This document shows, one piece after another, positions 44,052 to 44,444 of a stretch of DNA of 44,444 nt. Under the pieces are notes generated by a model, which saw nothing but the letters and a program-made list of their open reading frames with translations, was not told the DNA's origin and did not search any database. Position numbers and translations under genes: made by a program. Each line of letters opens with the position of its first letter. Within the stretch, counting starts at the first letter, position 1. The DNA comes from Chryseosolibacter sp035628595 (GTDB lineage Bacteria; Bacteroidota; Bacteroidia; Cytophagales; Cyclobacteriaceae), in NCBI GenBank assembly GCA_035628595.1, contig DASPJN010000032.1, positions 1-44,444 of the forward strand, given 5' to 3'.

Positions 44052-44444
44052 CTATGCCAGCACCTGATTGATTAGTGCAACAGTGAAGATACTTAACATG
44101 AACCATCCAATAAAACCTTGAATGACGCAGGCGTAACGGGCCAGACCATGGGTAGGAATGTTTCCAAAGCCAAGTGTTGTATACGCGTTCACGCTCAATG
44201 TAAGTGCATTGATAAAACTCAAACCAAAACCAGTTATCAAAATAAAAAAAGGTTTTATATATCCTTTCTCATTCTTTTGGATAAAGTCGCGGTAATTTTG
44301 AAGAAGCTTTCCTTTACTCGCTACATCCCAATCAGAAGGAAAGAAAAAATAAAAGACAGCAAACGCGCAGATGACCCAAAAAGAGACAGTGATCGCCAGC
44401 GCTGGATCTGTACCGTGGTTGGTATACACTTTTACGAGCCAGGC
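44052..44444 (-). CDS. Potassium-channel-like membrane protein, 3' part only
   Basis: The frame is open to the window end (44444), so the N-terminus is missing; about 130 C-terminal residues are visible. They hold a first membrane segment (AITVSFWVICAFAVFYFFF), a charged stretch of about 35 residues, a second membrane segment and a pore-loop motif TTLGFGNIP resembling the K+ channel selectivity filter (TxGFG-type), followed by the last membrane segment (IGWFMLSIFTVALINQ). This suggests an ion-channel (Ion_trans_2-type) protein. A GTG at 44427-44429 is possible as a start, but the frame upstream is open, so it is probably internal. The terminator at 43974-44004 follows. Confidence 0.75.
   Translation of the reverse strand, partial: AWLVKVYTNHGTDPALAITVSFWVICAFAVFYFFFPSDWDVASKGKLLQNYRDFIQKNEKGYIKPFFILITGFGLSFINALTLSVNAYTTLGFGNIPTHGLARYACVIQGFIGWFMLSIFTVALINQVLA

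Noticed and set aside
1..44444. Search for tRNA genes, CRISPR arrays, insertion sequences and attachment sites
   Set aside because: No cloverleaf-like stretch, no regularly spaced repeat and no transposase or integrase frame was seen by eye.

Overview
The window looks like a chromosomal segment of a Bacteroidota bacterium, most likely order Cytophagales. Reasons: a SusC/SusD pair, FtsX/MacB-type permeases without an ATPase beside them, a TPR protein with a C-terminal LuxR-like helix-turn-helix, a two-component-propeller sensor kinase, Bacteroidota-restricted families (DUF4835/PorD type, DUF2490, DUF4905, DUF3667, Lipid_bd) and TAnnTTTG-type -7 promoter elements with few Shine-Dalgarno sequences. 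No tRNA, rRNA, CRISPR array, insertion sequence or prophage gene was seen. Assignments rest on motif recognition by eye; no database search was run.

Layout. (1) 1-2906, plus: end of a DUF4835/PorD-like gene, a 75-residue Sm/SH3-barrel-like protein, recN and a DUF2490 outer-membrane protein, tightly packed. (2) 2900-9096, minus: a RecQ-family helicase with unusual domain order; an ABC ATPase, FtsX-like permease and DUF3299-like secreted protein resembling the Vibrio zrgBCD zinc genes; a triple-LysM/double-psi-barrel wall protein overlapping a DUF4905 gene. (3) 9131-11972, plus: NfeD-family membrane protease, kdsB (CMP-KDO synthesis) and a DUF3667 membrane protein. (4) 11958-15723, minus: alpha/beta hydrolase, TPR-histidine kinase, unknown secreted protein. 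(5) 15784-21673, minus: a four-gene SusC/SusD operon with an Ig-like lipoprotein and a Lipid_bd lipoprotein, closed by a clear terminator. (6) 22004-32297: two large FtsX/MacB-like permeases (plus) flanking a minus-strand propeller histidine kinase and its NarL-type response regulator, followed by a TPR/beta-propeller secreted protein. (7) 32301-34365: secreted phosphodiesterase-like protein and a PHP-family phosphatase. (8) 34483-39477, plus: three sensors in a row (TPR-LuxR, PAS kinase, 7TM kinase) without a response regulator. (9) 39571-43002: fused isobutyryl-CoA mutase IcmF with its own terminator. (10) 43123-44444: PorT-like beta-barrel protein and, convergent to it, a potassium-channel-like gene cut by the window end.

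How the genes fit together: the window is dominated by envelope functions (uptake, wall binding, LPS precursor, outer-membrane barrels) and signal transduction (four histidine kinases, one response regulator, one TPR-LuxR protein). No entirely new system is evident. The parts most worth a second look are the zrgBCD-like metal-transport unit with a histidine-rich extracytoplasmic loop, the Sm-like mini-protein coupled to recN, the two-component system between ATPase-less permeases, and a structured non-coding stretch at 24416-24868.
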